From: JAKRSE01 sp943369295
GTDB lineage: Bacteria > Armatimonadota > Fimbriimonadia > Fimbriimonadales > Fimbriimonadaceae
DNA length: 64,000 nucleotides
Reading direction: 5' to 3'
NCBI GenBank assembly: GCA_943369295.1
Contig: CALRMU020000001.1
Coordinates: forward strand, 682,001-746,000
A program made the translations under genes and the position numbers. Position 1 is the stretch's first letter. Every line of letters begins with the position of its first letter. Below are positions 1 through 10,800 of the stretch, in pieces. The notes beneath the pieces are model-generated. The model saw nothing but the letters and a program-made list of their open reading frames with translations, had not been told where the DNA came from and did no database searches.

Positions 1-1
1 C

Positions 2-3000
2 CTGGTTAGCAGAAACATTGCCGATGCAGGCAGGTCTCAAACCAGAACCGTGGCTTCGGATCTAGCCCAGGCAGGTCTCAACTTAGCCCATTACCAGCTG
101 GTCAACTCATCTTTGGGTGCCGACTGGAGGCCAGAGCCAACCCCACCCCAGATTGACGGAGCTGGGTTCAGCCGCGATCCTGATGCCATCTATCTCAGGC
201 CAGGCAGCGGATTGGTAGTTGCTCCTGACCCCAACAATCCAGGCTTTACAATGGTAGATAGAGGAGGGCCCGATCTTCGTGGACCCTACTCAAGAGAATT
301 CACGAATCGGGGTCGACGCTTGGTTCGAGTTCGATATGAACCCAATGATCTGAATGGCTTCACCAGTGGCCAGGATGCCAGTTTGAGAAACCCTGGCAAA
401 GCCAGAGGCATGACGATCATTGAATCAATAGGCCGCAGCGGAGTTTTGCAGACTGGAGGCAGAATTGACCCAACCAAGGCTCTTGCCACTGCTGTCCAGG
501 TGGCCAGCTATGCTAGCCCGGCTCAGCTTCAAAGAACCTTGAGCGAAGCTCGAGGCCAGGATGCGGCTCTGATTCCTGAAACCAGAAAGATGACTGCCTT
601 TGGATCCATTGGCATCATTGAAACTGGCCGCTTCATCACCAATAAGTACCGAACAGATCGTCCGGCTGACATCGGTTTTCCTGCTGCCGGCACCGGAGCA
701 GGTCCCGACGCTGCTGGTTCTGGTGCGGTTCTCAGCACAACCCTCGGCAACCAGTCTGTCACCGTTCCCAGCATCATTGGTGTTGGCTACGCTGAGCCCA
801 ACGCTGGCCGAGGCAACAACTTTACGACAGTTCCTGGCGGCGGAAGTCTTTGGTCTAACGCCAACCTGATGCTGCACGGCCAAACCCGTGTCGTCTTGAA
901 TGCTTTCCTCGGTGAAGGCTGGAAGACGAACGGCTGGGTGCGAGCTGCAAACTCATCGAGTCAGCTGCAGATTTCTAGAATCAACTACAACGCGGCAACC
1001 GATCAGTGGGTCTCAGGCATTCAAGGAACTGCCCCTGGTGGCGCAGCCTACAGCATCGCCTCCACCCTGGCCACGCCTTTGACGCTGGATTTCAACAACC
1101 TGGATTCAGACAGCGCCATTTTCAGCACTGTCCAAGGCATGCTGCGAGACGGCAAGGAGTTTTCTGACAACGAAGGCTTCATTCGAGCCGTGCCTCGCAA
1201 AGAGCCCCCCTCGATGCAGGCAGTTGATCCCCAGACTCGCCGAAATCGCTACTACGAAATGACCCGAAACTCGGGTCGACTTGAAAATGGCCGCAGAATC
1301 GGTCAGTGGGGCTTTGGCGAAGGAGTCTATGTTGACTCCGCCGAAAGAGCCAACCTCGATTCTGAAGATGAAAGAAGAGTCCAGGGAGCTGTGCGCAGTC
1401 TGCCCAGCGACTGGCTGAACCCCAATAATCCCACCTCGCTCGGCTGGCAGGGCCCCTATTACATTCCTGTCGCTGCCTACCTGCAGCTGCTTCCTGATGG
1501 CTTCGAAATCACTCGTGATTCTAGGAGCGCGATCAGTGGCTGGAGAAACACCAATGGCAGTCAGTCAGGAGTCAACAAGGTCAGGTTCCGCATTCGAACA
1601 ATCGGAAACCAGCCTTACATCATCAATTCCATCGTGTCTCCTGCAGGCATTGCAACTCCATCAGCATCACTGCCAGATTCAGTCTTCTTGACGGAAGGCG
1701 AGCCATTCAACGGAGTCCTCTTCTTTGAAGGCGACGTGCGAACTCGAGGCGTGATTGCCACCGACGTTCAGATGACAGTTGTCTCCATGGGCACGATCTA
1801 CGTCGAAGGCAGCATTACCAAAGGCATCATCTCAGACAACGGCGGCGTGATCAACAGGCCAAGCCGATCCATGCTGATGCTGATGGCCCGCGACTATGTC
1901 GCGGTCAACACTTCCATGTTCTTCGGACCCATGGTTGGTGAGAGCCCCCGGCCCAAGGCTGGTGCTCCACTGCCAGAAGTGCCAAGCCCAGTCGAACTTG
2001 ATCCTTCGAGCGCTTCCAGCCTGATTCTCAATACCGAGTTCCTGACTGGACCAGATACTCCTGGTGCAGCCTTGGCCAGCCCATCCACCTGGAGACCCTA
2101 TGCTGGGGTCTACACCCAGGGCGGCGCCGCCGATCTGCCTCATCTCTTGGTCTCAGCCTCTGCTGATGACAACGGTCCGAGCTTCGTCACCTTCGACTCC
2201 GCTCCCATGACCTACGGAGATCCGGCCTCCTCGATCTTCAGAAATCTGCCCGTGCCCAGCGAACTGGACTTCAACACGGCTGGAGTTCTGAACTTCAACG
2301 CAGCCTCTGGCTTCTATCCTCCTGGCCTCCTGCCAGTCTATGGATTGGGCTCACCGACGCTCAACGCTTTTCCCAAGTTCGAAACCATCGGCTTCCCCAT
2401 CTTCAATGGAGTGCCTGTGGAATCCAGCCGACAGATCACCTTTGGCACCACAGTTCTTTCGCTGAACGATCCGACCGCGATCAAGATGACCTTGACCCCA
2501 GTCGGAACTGCCCCGGTCAAGAACTTCCTCATGTCACGAACCGCCTTGGTTCCCCATGACGTTCGAATCGAGGCAGCCATGTTTGCTGAAGAAGGCAGCT
2601 TCTACGTGATCCCCGGCGGCTGGTTCAACAGCAACCCAGAAGATACGAGAGCAAGGTTCAACACAGATGTCGCAGGCATCGGTTTGGATCAGGCCAACCT
2701 GAGGCGCTACCAGCTCTACGGAGCCGGACCTGCCATGCCCTTCTACGCCGAGCCTCTTGACGTGAGGGTGAGGATTACCGGAGCGATCAGCGAAAACATG
2801 CCGGCTCCGATGAATCAGCAGGCCCAGTGGAAGCAGAAGTGGGGCTGGATTCCAGGTGACTTCGGTTCAACTGGCAGATCAATTCCTGGCGTGCACGTTC
2901 CAGCTGGCTTTGCTGGTCAGCCCTACGTGCCCAACTTCCTTGTCACCCACGACCCGGCCCTGGCTTTTGCCTCAGCAGACGGAACGAACCCTATTCGAAC

Positions 3001-3085
3001 TAACGCGAATGGCTGGATTCTTCCTCCTCTGCCAAGGCTTCCGCTCAGCCCGACCCTCGAGTACTTCGGAGATTCCCGCCCGTGA
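2..3085 (+). CDS. PilX-like large type IV pilus-associated protein, 5' end beyond window
   Basis: The reading frame is open to the left edge, so the true start lies outside the window; the GTG at 50 is only the first possible start inside it. The first visible residues (SRNIADAGRSQTRTVASDLA, then QAGLN) have the polar, Ala-rich helix character that follows the hydrophobic stem of PilX-type prepilins. The rest is a large beta-rich region. Near 1700-1850 is a stretch around GVLFFEGDVRTRGVI and MGTIYVEGSI, a parallel-beta pattern seen in large PilX-like pilus proteins. The stop overlaps the next start (GTGA, 3082-3085), so it is cotranscribed with the two giant propeller genes. A role as a minor pilin or tip component is inferred from this N-terminus and from the pilMNOPQ genes downstream. 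No catalytic motif was seen. Confidence 0.6.
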   Translation: MVSRNIADAGRSQTRTVASDLAQAGLNLAHYQLVNSSLGADWRPEPTPPQIDGAGFSRDPDAIYLRPGSGLVVAPDPNNPGFTMVDRGGPDLRGPYSREFTNRGRRLVRVRYEPNDLNGFTSGQDASLRNPGKARGMTIIESIGRSGVLQTGGRIDPTKALATAVQVASYASPAQLQRTLSEARGQDAALIPETRKMTAFGSIGIIETGRFITNKYRTDRPADIGFPAAGTGAGPDAAGSGAVLSTTLGNQSVTVPSIIGVGYAEPNAGRGNNFTTVPGGGSLWSNANLMLHGQTRVVLNAFLGEGWKTNGWVRAANSSSQLQISRINYNAATDQWVSGIQGTAPGGAAYSIASTLATPLTLDFNNLDSDSAIFSTVQGMLRDGKEFSDNEGFIRAVPRKEPPSMQAVDPQTRRNRYYEMTRNSGRLENGRRIGQWGFGEGVYVDSAERANLDSEDERRVQGAVRSLPSDWLNPNNPTSLGWQGPYYIPVAAYLQLLPDGFEITRDSRSAISGWRNTNGSQSGVNKVRFRIRTIGNQPYIINSIVSPAGIATPSASLPDSVFLTEGEPFNGVLFFEGDVRTRGVIATDVQMTVVSMGTIYVEGSITKGIISDNGGVINRPSRSMLMLMARDYVAVNTSMFFGPMVGESPRPKAGAPLPEVPSPVELDPSSASSLILNTEFLTGPDTPGAALASPSTWRPYAGVYTQGGAADLPHLLVSASADDNGPSFVTFDSAPMTYGDPASSIFRNLPVPSELDFNTAGVLNFNAASGFYPPGLLPVYGLGSPTLNAFPKFETIGFPIFNGVPVESSRQITFGTTVLSLNDPTAIKMTLTPVGTAPVKNFLMSRTALVPHDVRIEAAMFAEEGSFYVIPGGWFNSNPEDTRARFNTDVAGIGLDQANLRRYQLYGAGPAMPFYAEPLDVRVRITGAISENMPAPMNQQAQWKQKWGWIPGDFGSTGRSIPGVHVPAGFAGQPYVPNFLVTHDPALAFASADGTNPIRTNANGWILPPLPRLPLSPTLEYFGDSRP

Positions 3086-6000
3086 ACTTTCGTATCCCCC
3101 TCCTAGCCGCAGTCTTCATGGCGGTGGCCGGCGCAGTGGCTCAGCCCGTGAGCTTTGCGCGAGATTCACGAGAAATTCGGGCTGGGGTTCTGCTGATTGA
3201 CAGCCAGAGAATCGCAGGAAACCTTTGGAATCCTACGCCTCACGTTTTCTATTCTCTCGATCAGGATGTGGCCGTAAAGCCGGCCAGCTGGAGGTTTACC
3301 AACCCTCTTGGTCAGACATCAATGACCGCATCCATGCTGACCCGATGGGGTGGCGATGCCTCAGCTCCTGGACTCGGCACGATCTTGACCAAAAGGGCCG
3401 CCAGTTATTGGGAGGTGCCCCTTACTTCAGCATCAGATACGGCCCTCAGCCAATTCGATGTTCTTCTTCTTCCCGCCGCGGGAGCAGTTTCGCTGCGAGC
3501 AGATGAAAGAGAAAAGCTGAGGAGATTTCTTGATCAGGGCGGCACTCTGTGGGTTGACGTCATTTCGACTGCAGCCTTCGATGCTGCAAACACCCTCCCG
3601 ATTCCTTTCGAATCGATCAATGGCTCTACCGCGACCGAAGCCAACCTGGATCATCCTCTTCTCTCCCGTCCTAATAGGGTGAGTCTTGAGGATTTGATCT
3701 ACCTGAGAGGCGGCGGCAATGTTGTCACCAGGCCGGTCCTGACTCTCAGTGGAACACTGGAAGCCCTGCTGGCAACCATCCGACCCGATGGCGACAAGCT
3801 TGAGGGAGTCGGCGGCAACTCAGACGGATTCATCGTTTCCTACGGAAGCCTTGGTGCAGGCCGAATGGTTGTCACCAGCTTTGGTCTCAGCCGAACGATC
3901 AGCCGAGCCAGCAACGGAACTGGAGGCTTCACAGCAAACACTCAGTTCACCAGCGGCAGGCCGGTTCAGGATGGCCTCTTCCTCGCCGGAGCCAAGCTCA
4001 TCTTCAACATGCTGGCTTCTTCATCTTCCGGACAGCCCGGAAGCAGCAGCCGCAAGTCGAACGCAGTCCAAGGCGACGTGACTGCTCCTTTGCTCAAGGA
4101 GTTCAGCGTCACAGGCGGCACATTCAATGCTGGTGCCGAAGCTAGTCTTCTCCGAGGCTATTCCTACACGGTCGAAGGCACTACCCTCTACGCCTTTGAT
4201 GCCAAGCCGAGCCGAGACATTGATGGCAACGGCAACCCCGACGATGGCCTTGCCGATTCTCCTGGCAGCAGCCAAGATCTTGTCTGGTCTTTCGATCTCG
4301 GTGCCCAGGCTTCAAATCCTGTCGCCTTCGATCTCCCCGAAAACGCTGCAGCGGCAGTGCCTGTCGCACAGGTTTGGGTAGTGCTGAACGATGGTTCAGT
4401 AGCAGGATTTAACGCCGTCACTGGCGTACAGTTCTCTGATATCGACCCGCCAACGGGTGGAGTCAACAATGCGGTCGGTCCCTTCTCGCCCACACTTCAT
4501 GAAGGAATGCTCTTTGTCGCAGAAGGGCGCCCAAGTGGATTTGGCAGAGTGAGAGTCGTCGATCCCAGCACCGGAAACCTCCTGGTTGTCGGTGGCAGCA
4601 ACTATCAGCTTGAAGGAACAGGTCGAATCGAAGTTCCAACCGCATCCCCGACCGTCGGCTACATTCCCATCGCCGACAACTCAGGAGGATTGGATAGAGT
4701 CGTCTACCTGGCAACCAAGTCTCAGACAGTTTCTGCTCCCGCAACTCTAACGTCCTTGTGGCTTGGTGCCAAGGGTGAGACCCCCACTCAGATTTCTAGA
4801 GCAGGATCAGTCGTCACTCTGAGAACCAGAGCCAGCCTACAAGGCCTTCCTCTCATTATCACAGGCGGGTCATCCAAACTCGGGCTCAGAATTACAGCGA
4901 TTCGGCCAGATACTGGCCGACCCATGACTCAGACTGACCTTTTGAGCCAGTTGACCGGCGGCGTCACCGCTGGCAGCGCTCCGGGTGAGATCAACGTAAC
5001 CCTGGCCGCGGGCGCAAATGCCGCTTGGGACTGGGATGGACAAAACACTCCCGGCGATGCAACAGACGATGTTGGCTGGAGAGTGGACTACACCATCGAC
5101 TGGTCCAGATCAGTGGCTGGCAGTCCTAATGCAGACTCCTTCGTTCGAGGCTCACTGCCCATCACGGACAATAACTCCAACACCAGGCAGATCATTGGCT
5201 CGCCAGCAATGACCAGCCGGGGACACGTTATTGTTGCAACGACAGTTGTCAACAACAATCGTGTGGCCCCCAGCGTCGCCGACGGCGGATCGACTATTTG
5301 GAACCTGAGAGAAGAGGGAAGAGGAGAGTTCATTCTCGCCAATCGCTTCGATCTTCTTGATGGAATGAACTTCACCATCAATGCCAACAGTTCCGCTCCC
5401 AGCACGACCATCGTGCCCCTGAGAGAGACGGTTATTGATGAAGATGAACTGCTTACCCAGCTGCCAGGGTTCCTCAACACGGCGATTTCTGATCTTCGCG
5501 TTGTTACAGCCCCCTGTATCGTTGGCGACAGCGTCTACATTCTTGCCACTGGCTTCAAGAATCTTGGTTTCGGAGCTGCACCCACATCGGTGCTGCTGAA
5601 CCTCGATGCTCATCCTCCCACGCCTCAGTTCATTGTCGAAGGCATGGCTGAAGCTGACGGAGAAGGCTATGTTCTTCTTCAGCCAGACCCCGCCCGCTCG
5701 ACGACGAAGAATGCTCCCGAGCAGTTCTCAGTCCTTCCAAGAAGCCTGTTCAGAATCGAGCCGATTCCTGGTACATCCACCAGGCATTTGGTCAGCCTCA
5801 GCAGCTTGACGGCGAATCGAACGAACCTGAGAGATTCACTTTCGACCAGTCTGCCTGTACTCATTCGACGGGCGAGCAATTCAACCGACCTCGCCATTGA
5901 GCCGGAAGCGACAGCTTCTCGGTCGGGTACAAACTGGACCCTGCAGCCAGGCAACGCAGGCGGAACCTGGTCCCCACTCAATTGGTACTTTGTCGGAAAC

Positions 6001-7830
6001 GGAATGTACGGCTCTGCCGGACCCGTTGCGGCTGGACGAACCCTCTACTTTGGAGGCGGAAGCTATCTTCCCAGCATCCTGGTTGGCGGCATTGGCGGCC
6101 TGCAGGAAAACGGAATGGTCTTCGCATTAGATGCTGAAATCAGTGCCAACGATCCCTTCCTCAAGAGCAACTCGGTCCGTGGCTGGTTCAACCAGCTCAG
6201 CACTGTGCTCAGAAACACCGGCGCCCCATGGGATGTGAGACCCGCAACAGCCATTCAGTGGCCTCAGTTTGCCGGCATCCGCAGTCTTGATGATCTTCGA
6301 GTCAGGATTCTTCAGAACACGGTGGCCGAGCGAAGAATTGTCGGCATGACGGCAGGTGAAGATGCGATTGCAGCCTTTGCCACCGGAACAACCGGTTCAT
6401 CATTCAACCTCTTCTCAAGAACTCAGTTCCTTGTGGTTGACAGTCAAAGAGTCGCCAGGTTCGATTCCTCTGGAAATCCTCTTTGGGTGCTCAACAACTC
6501 CACAAGCTCTGGCCCCTCGGTGCCGATCAGTGCTGCCGAAGCTTCAACGAATCTGGCCGAGCCTGTAAGGGCTTATCCGGAAGGATCTGATACTACATGG
6601 ATCGTTGATGCTGGCACCAATCGCATTCTGCAGGTGGATAGAGCAGGAAGGGAACTTAGAACCCTGAGAGGCTTTGCAGTTCATCCACGACTGTCACCAA
6701 ACGGCTATTCGACCGGAGATCCTCTCAGGTTCGCTGGTGCCAGAGACGTCCTGGTTTACACACGCAGCTACACAGCGGCTCAAGTGTCCTCGCTCTTCCC
6801 TGGAGAGGTTCTTGGAGCCCCTGCCACTGATGAAGTCTGGCGGCACGTTTTGGTTGCAGATACTGGCAACCGCAGAGCGGTTGAAGTTATTGACCGCTTC
6901 CGAATCGTCAACGGTCGAGTGGCTGATGTAGTCAGCTACCGAGACAACAACGGTTCCTTTGTTCAGGCCTATGGAGTGCTTCTTTGGCATTCGCCAGAAG
7001 AACTCTCGGGCGGTCAGTTTGCTTACAACTCGATTGCAAGGATCACCGATCCCAACAATCCGACAAGCAGAGTGACGGCATTCGGTTTTGGTCTTACTCA
7101 GCCAGGAGCTTCGGTCATCGGCTTGGATTCACCCAACGCCCAGCCTTCCGGTCCGACCGGGACTGGCGGTGTGGTCATCTACAACGGTGCCGATACCCTT
7201 CTGCTCACCGAGTTTGAAATGCCTCTGATTCCGGCTAACGCCTACCTTCAGAACGATTCCGGCACCTGGCGCTTTATGTCAGCGGCTAGGCCAGCTCTGA
7301 ACCAAAAGGTCATCGGGCTCAACAGCATTACGCTTCGGCGAGAGATCATCGGAGGCGATGCCAGGCTTCTGGTCATGCTTACAGATTCCACTGGAGTCTA
7401 TGAGCTGATTCAGCAGGATCCTAACGGAGCGACAGTTGCTGATCGAAGCCGATGGGTAGTGAGGTGGATGCTTCCAGTTGAGGCCTACACCTTCATGAGG
7501 AGAAACACCCTCATCAATCCGGCTTCTGGCTACGCTCCTGGCGATCTAACGAACAATGCTCTTGGGTTTAGACCCATGCACGCAGTTCGCTTAGATTCCG
7601 GCGAGGTTCTGGTGGTCAACTCTTACGTTGGTAGAACCTTCGGACCTTCCTCTCAGGAATTCAAAGGCGAGGTGGTTCTTATCGAAGGCCGCTTCGGCGA
7701 CTCAGTTATTCCGGGCTTCAATCTCGCAGCCCCCAACCTCGGCTTCAATTCTCTTTCTGTTCGCTACGAACTGCCCCCCGTTGTGGGAGTGAGAGAACTG
7801 ATTCGACCCCTCTTTGCTGCAAGGCAATAG
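3082..7830 (+). CDS. giant secreted beta-propeller protein with N-terminal glutaminase-like fold, possible PilY1 analogue
   Basis: This protein has 1582 residues and a Sec signal peptide (residues 1-20, ending AVAGAVA before QP), so it is exported. Residues about 120-160 (FDVLLLPAAG, then DEREKLRRFLDQGGTLWVDV) resemble the DUF4159/class I glutaminase-like folds that contain 'the line is held back by a flexible gate' type helices; no catalytic Cys is evident. The remainder carries propeller-blade motifs such as TLYAFDA, QVWVVLNDGSVAGFN, FLVVDSQRVARFD and WIVDAGTNRILQVDRAG, typical of PQQ/NHL-like blades. It starts with GTG inside the stop of the PilX-like gene. Pairing of a PilX-like protein with a large propeller recalls PilX/PilY1 of proteobacterial T4P tips, but I see no von Willebrand A domain or PilY1 calcium motif, so the analogy is an inference from position and fold only. 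Confidence 0.55.
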   Translation: MNFRIPLLAAVFMAVAGAVAQPVSFARDSREIRAGVLLIDSQRIAGNLWNPTPHVFYSLDQDVAVKPASWRFTNPLGQTSMTASMLTRWGGDASAPGLGTILTKRAASYWEVPLTSASDTALSQFDVLLLPAAGAVSLRADEREKLRRFLDQGGTLWVDVISTAAFDAANTLPIPFESINGSTATEANLDHPLLSRPNRVSLEDLIYLRGGGNVVTRPVLTLSGTLEALLATIRPDGDKLEGVGGNSDGFIVSYGSLGAGRMVVTSFGLSRTISRASNGTGGFTANTQFTSGRPVQDGLFLAGAKLIFNMLASSSSGQPGSSSRKSNAVQGDVTAPLLKEFSVTGGTFNAGAEASLLRGYSYTVEGTTLYAFDAKPSRDIDGNGNPDDGLADSPGSSQDLVWSFDLGAQASNPVAFDLPENAAAAVPVAQVWVVLNDGSVAGFNAVTGVQFSDIDPPTGGVNNAVGPFSPTLHEGMLFVAEGRPSGFGRVRVVDPSTGNLLVVGGSNYQLEGTGRIEVPTASPTVGYIPIADNSGGLDRVVYLATKSQTVSAPATLTSLWLGAKGETPTQISRAGSVVTLRTRASLQGLPLIITGGSSKLGLRITAIRPDTGRPMTQTDLLSQLTGGVTAGSAPGEINVTLAAGANAAWDWDGQNTPGDATDDVGWRVDYTIDWSRSVAGSPNADSFVRGSLPITDNNSNTRQIIGSPAMTSRGHVIVATTVVNNNRVAPSVADGGSTIWNLREEGRGEFILANRFDLLDGMNFTINANSSAPSTTIVPLRETVIDEDELLTQLPGFLNTAISDLRVVTAPCIVGDSVYILATGFKNLGFGAAPTSVLLNLDAHPPTPQFIVEGMAEADGEGYVLLQPDPARSTTKNAPEQFSVLPRSLFRIEPIPGTSTRHLVSLSSLTANRTNLRDSLSTSLPVLIRRASNSTDLAIEPEATASRSGTNWTLQPGNAGGTWSPLNWYFVGNGMYGSAGPVAAGRTLYFGGGSYLPSILVGGIGGLQENGMVFALDAEISANDPFLKSNSVRGWFNQLSTVLRNTGAPWDVRPATAIQWPQFAGIRSLDDLRVRILQNTVAERRIVGMTAGEDAIAAFATGTTGSSFNLFSRTQFLVVDSQRVARFDSSGNPLWVLNNSTSSGPSVPISAAEASTNLAEPVRAYPEGSDTTWIVDAGTNRILQVDRAGRELRTLRGFAVHPRLSPNGYSTGDPLRFAGARDVLVYTRSYTAAQVSSLFPGEVLGAPATDEVWRHVLVADTGNRRAVEVIDRFRIVNGRVADVVSYRDNNGSFVQAYGVLLWHSPEELSGGQFAYNSIARITDPNNPTSRVTAFGFGLTQPGASVIGLDSPNAQPSGPTGTGGVVIYNGADTLLLTEFEMPLIPANAYLQNDSGTWRFMSAARPALNQKVIGLNSITLRREIIGGDARLLVMLTDSTGVYELIQQDPNGATVADRSRWVVRWMLPVEAYTFMRRNTLINPASGYAPGDLTNNALGFRPMHAVRLDSGEVLVVNSYVGRTFGPSSQEFKGEVVLIEGRFGDSVIPGFNLAAPNLGFNSLSVRYELPPVVGVRELIRPLFAARQ

Positions 7831-7861
7831 CGCATCCCAAGTGAATAGGCAAGGCAATAAA

Positions 7862-10800
7862 ATGAAAATGGCCAGTGGACGAGTTGGACTTCTCGTCGCC
7901 CTGATGGGCGTCGTCGGAGTCGGGGCGTTTGTCGCCTTCGCCCAAGATTTTAAGGGATTCCGCAGCACCTCGGCACGGTCAGGTCTTCCCACGGTCAGCT
8001 CCAGCACGCCTGGAACTTCGACTCCTGTCGACTACAACGACGCAGGTCGTGCCTTTCTGCGCTGGTGGAATCCCACAAGGACTGTAAGGAACAATCTGGA
8101 TAACGATCAAACCTATCCAGCCGTTGGCACTTCGCCCGGCGGAATTACGAGCCAGAATCCAGCTGCGTCTTGGTCAGATCCTGCCTCGCTTAATCTTCCG
8201 ATCCTGGCCTTTAACTTCTTCCAGGCGGCAGGAATCTCCCAGCCGTATCGGCTGACTAAGGCTGTGGCTCAGACAGCTGCTACAACCGATCCCAGATCAG
8301 GTGCAACCAGGGTCTACTCCTGGACTTTCACTGATCTTGTCCCGGGTGAAGGCTACAGAGTTTCCCTCTCGATTCCTCTCGGCCCCACGCAGGCCAGCAT
8401 CGGCGCAATCAACGTTGGAGATTTTCCTCAGCGTTTCTATGTTGCCGATGTCCAGGGTGACGTCAACGGAACAGATGTCGAGGTCATCGATACCTTCTCG
8501 GTCGGAGGAGGTTTTGTCCGACTGGGCAACGAAGGCCAGGCCACTGAAAAGGTTTTCGTTCCCAACGGCGCAGGGTCCCTGACCATCAATCTGTACAACA
8601 CAGTTCCTCGCGACAGCCAGGGCACCTTCCTTGATCCAGATGCTCTCCCGGGCATTCAGTGGGTCTACGCTGATGCTGCTCGTCTTGAGCGGGTTTCTTC
8701 AACCACAGGAGGAATGTCTGCTCAGCCCATCACCATGGAGCTTGATGGCACAACTGCTCCCGCCCCTAGCGCCCAGAAGCATAGAACCTTGGCGGCCAGA
8801 AACGAAACCCTAAACTCGGGTCGTCTTCTGCGTCAAGTTAATCTTGCAAACATTTCAAGCTATCTCTACAACGGTGCAACCGCTGATGCCGGGGAAACTG
8901 TTCGTCAGAACCTTGCATGGTCATGGCCTGTCGATCGACCTCGTGGCAACTCAGGCGGAGAAGCCACTCGATACGCGGTTGAGCGTGAGAATTGGATTTT
9001 TGGACCCGTTGCTGGCAACGAAAGGCACACTTTCCGGTCTCAGCAGGATAACAACTTCAGCCAGGTCACAACGGCTGGCGGTGGCTTCATTTCGTCAAAC
9101 GATGGAGCTTCGGCTGGCTTCTTTGGTGGTGATTACCTTCTGGCTTCATCTGTAAACGGTGCCTCAGCCGCTTCAGCGACAGCAGAGGTCCGCTATGAGG
9201 CCAACGTTCCAAACGGAAGCTACCGAGTTCAGGTCTACATTCCTTCTGGCAACACTCGGCCGAACATGGCATCGCGAGTCATCTACGAGCTTTACGCTGG
9301 TGCGACTCTTCTAGATACCTTTGAGATTGACCAAAGAAACGCGGGCTGGATTACTCCGCTTGGACAGCCAGCAGCAGGCTACGATCAGACTACTGCTTCT
9401 GGTCCTCTCATGCTCCGTGTCACTAACGTCGACATGGCAGGAGCTGGCACAAGCATCATCGCCGATGGAATCAGGTGGTTCGCTCCGGCTGATCTTAGTG
9501 TCACATCAACTCCTGTGGCTGAAACCACAGATGTGGCGGTTTCTGTCGGCAACACTCAGAATCGAGACGTCGTTATTCTTCCGACCGAAGACGGCCGCAT
9601 CTATGCGGTTGACGCGGTTGGTGATTCCTCGACCGGAGATGCCCCCCAGACTTTCTGGAGCTGGCCTTCCGATAACCCAGCAACTGATCCCAACCGAGTT
9701 CTGACTCAGGATGGACAGTCGACGGAACTTCCGACTGGATTCAACAGTTCCAGCGGATTGATCCAAACTGTCGGTGGAAGATCGGTTTACTACATCGCCT
9801 CCGAAAACGGACGCATCTATGCCCTCGATGTTGAAGGCCGAGGAGACGGCACCACCGAGCGAGTTTGGAGCTGGCCCAACGACTACAATCCAACCGATCC
9901 TCTGGCAGTCCGACAGGCTCCCGAACCCGGACAGGCTTCTTCGGTCACCTTTGGCGAGTTCAACGGAACCCCGGCGCTCTATGTCCTCACCGGAAGCGGC
10001 TTCCTCTACGTTCTGGATGCTGCCGGTGATGCCGCCACTCGAACAACAACAGTTCTTTTCACAAGAGATCTGGTGGCCGAGCCCTTCACCACGACTCCGA
10101 TCTATGACAACGGCGTTCTCTACGTGAACTATGTTGCAAGGGGAACCTCCAACGGTCGAGTCATGGCAATCAGCGGTGTTGATGGATCGACCATCTGGAC
10201 TTCTGCCGAGGTCTATTCCACCTTCGGTCGAAGCGGAATGGTTCTTGTTCCTGGTGCCCAGATCACTGGCGCAGGTCCCAACGCTAATCAAGATGCCCTC
10301 TTCGTCGCCGACCAGGCTGGACGGATCAGCAATCTGAACCCTGCCGATGGCGTCCTGCGTTGGAATTCGACCGAGGTGACCAGCGGCGCATCGGGCGGAC
10401 TTGGCTTCACCTACTTGACCGTCAGAAATAACGGTGGACTGCTTGAAAACGAGATTCCAGCCGTCCTTGTTCCTACCAATGGTGGATCGCTTGTCGCTCT
10501 CTATGCCGACGGCACGATCAATAGTAGAGGAACTCGCCGTGTCTGGCAGTACAACCTTGAAAGAGGACCAGTAACCAGTCCCGCTACTGGTGGCTGGAGA
10601 ACTTCGGATCTCCTTTCCTGGATCTATGTCGGAGATGCTGACGGCACTCTCTACGCATTCAACGGCAACGATAACATCAACCCCGGAGTCATCACTCCTG
10701 GCGAGGTTCCTGGCAGCGAAGAGGTCGTAGAAAACGATCCTGAGTTTGCCGACCTTGATGGCATCATCAATGCCTCCAATTTCAGATCGCTTTCGCCGGA

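Noticed and set aside
7814..7861. TTG start for the second giant propeller gene
   Set aside because: It overlaps the previous gene and puts polar residues before the signal peptide; the ATG at 7862 fits better.
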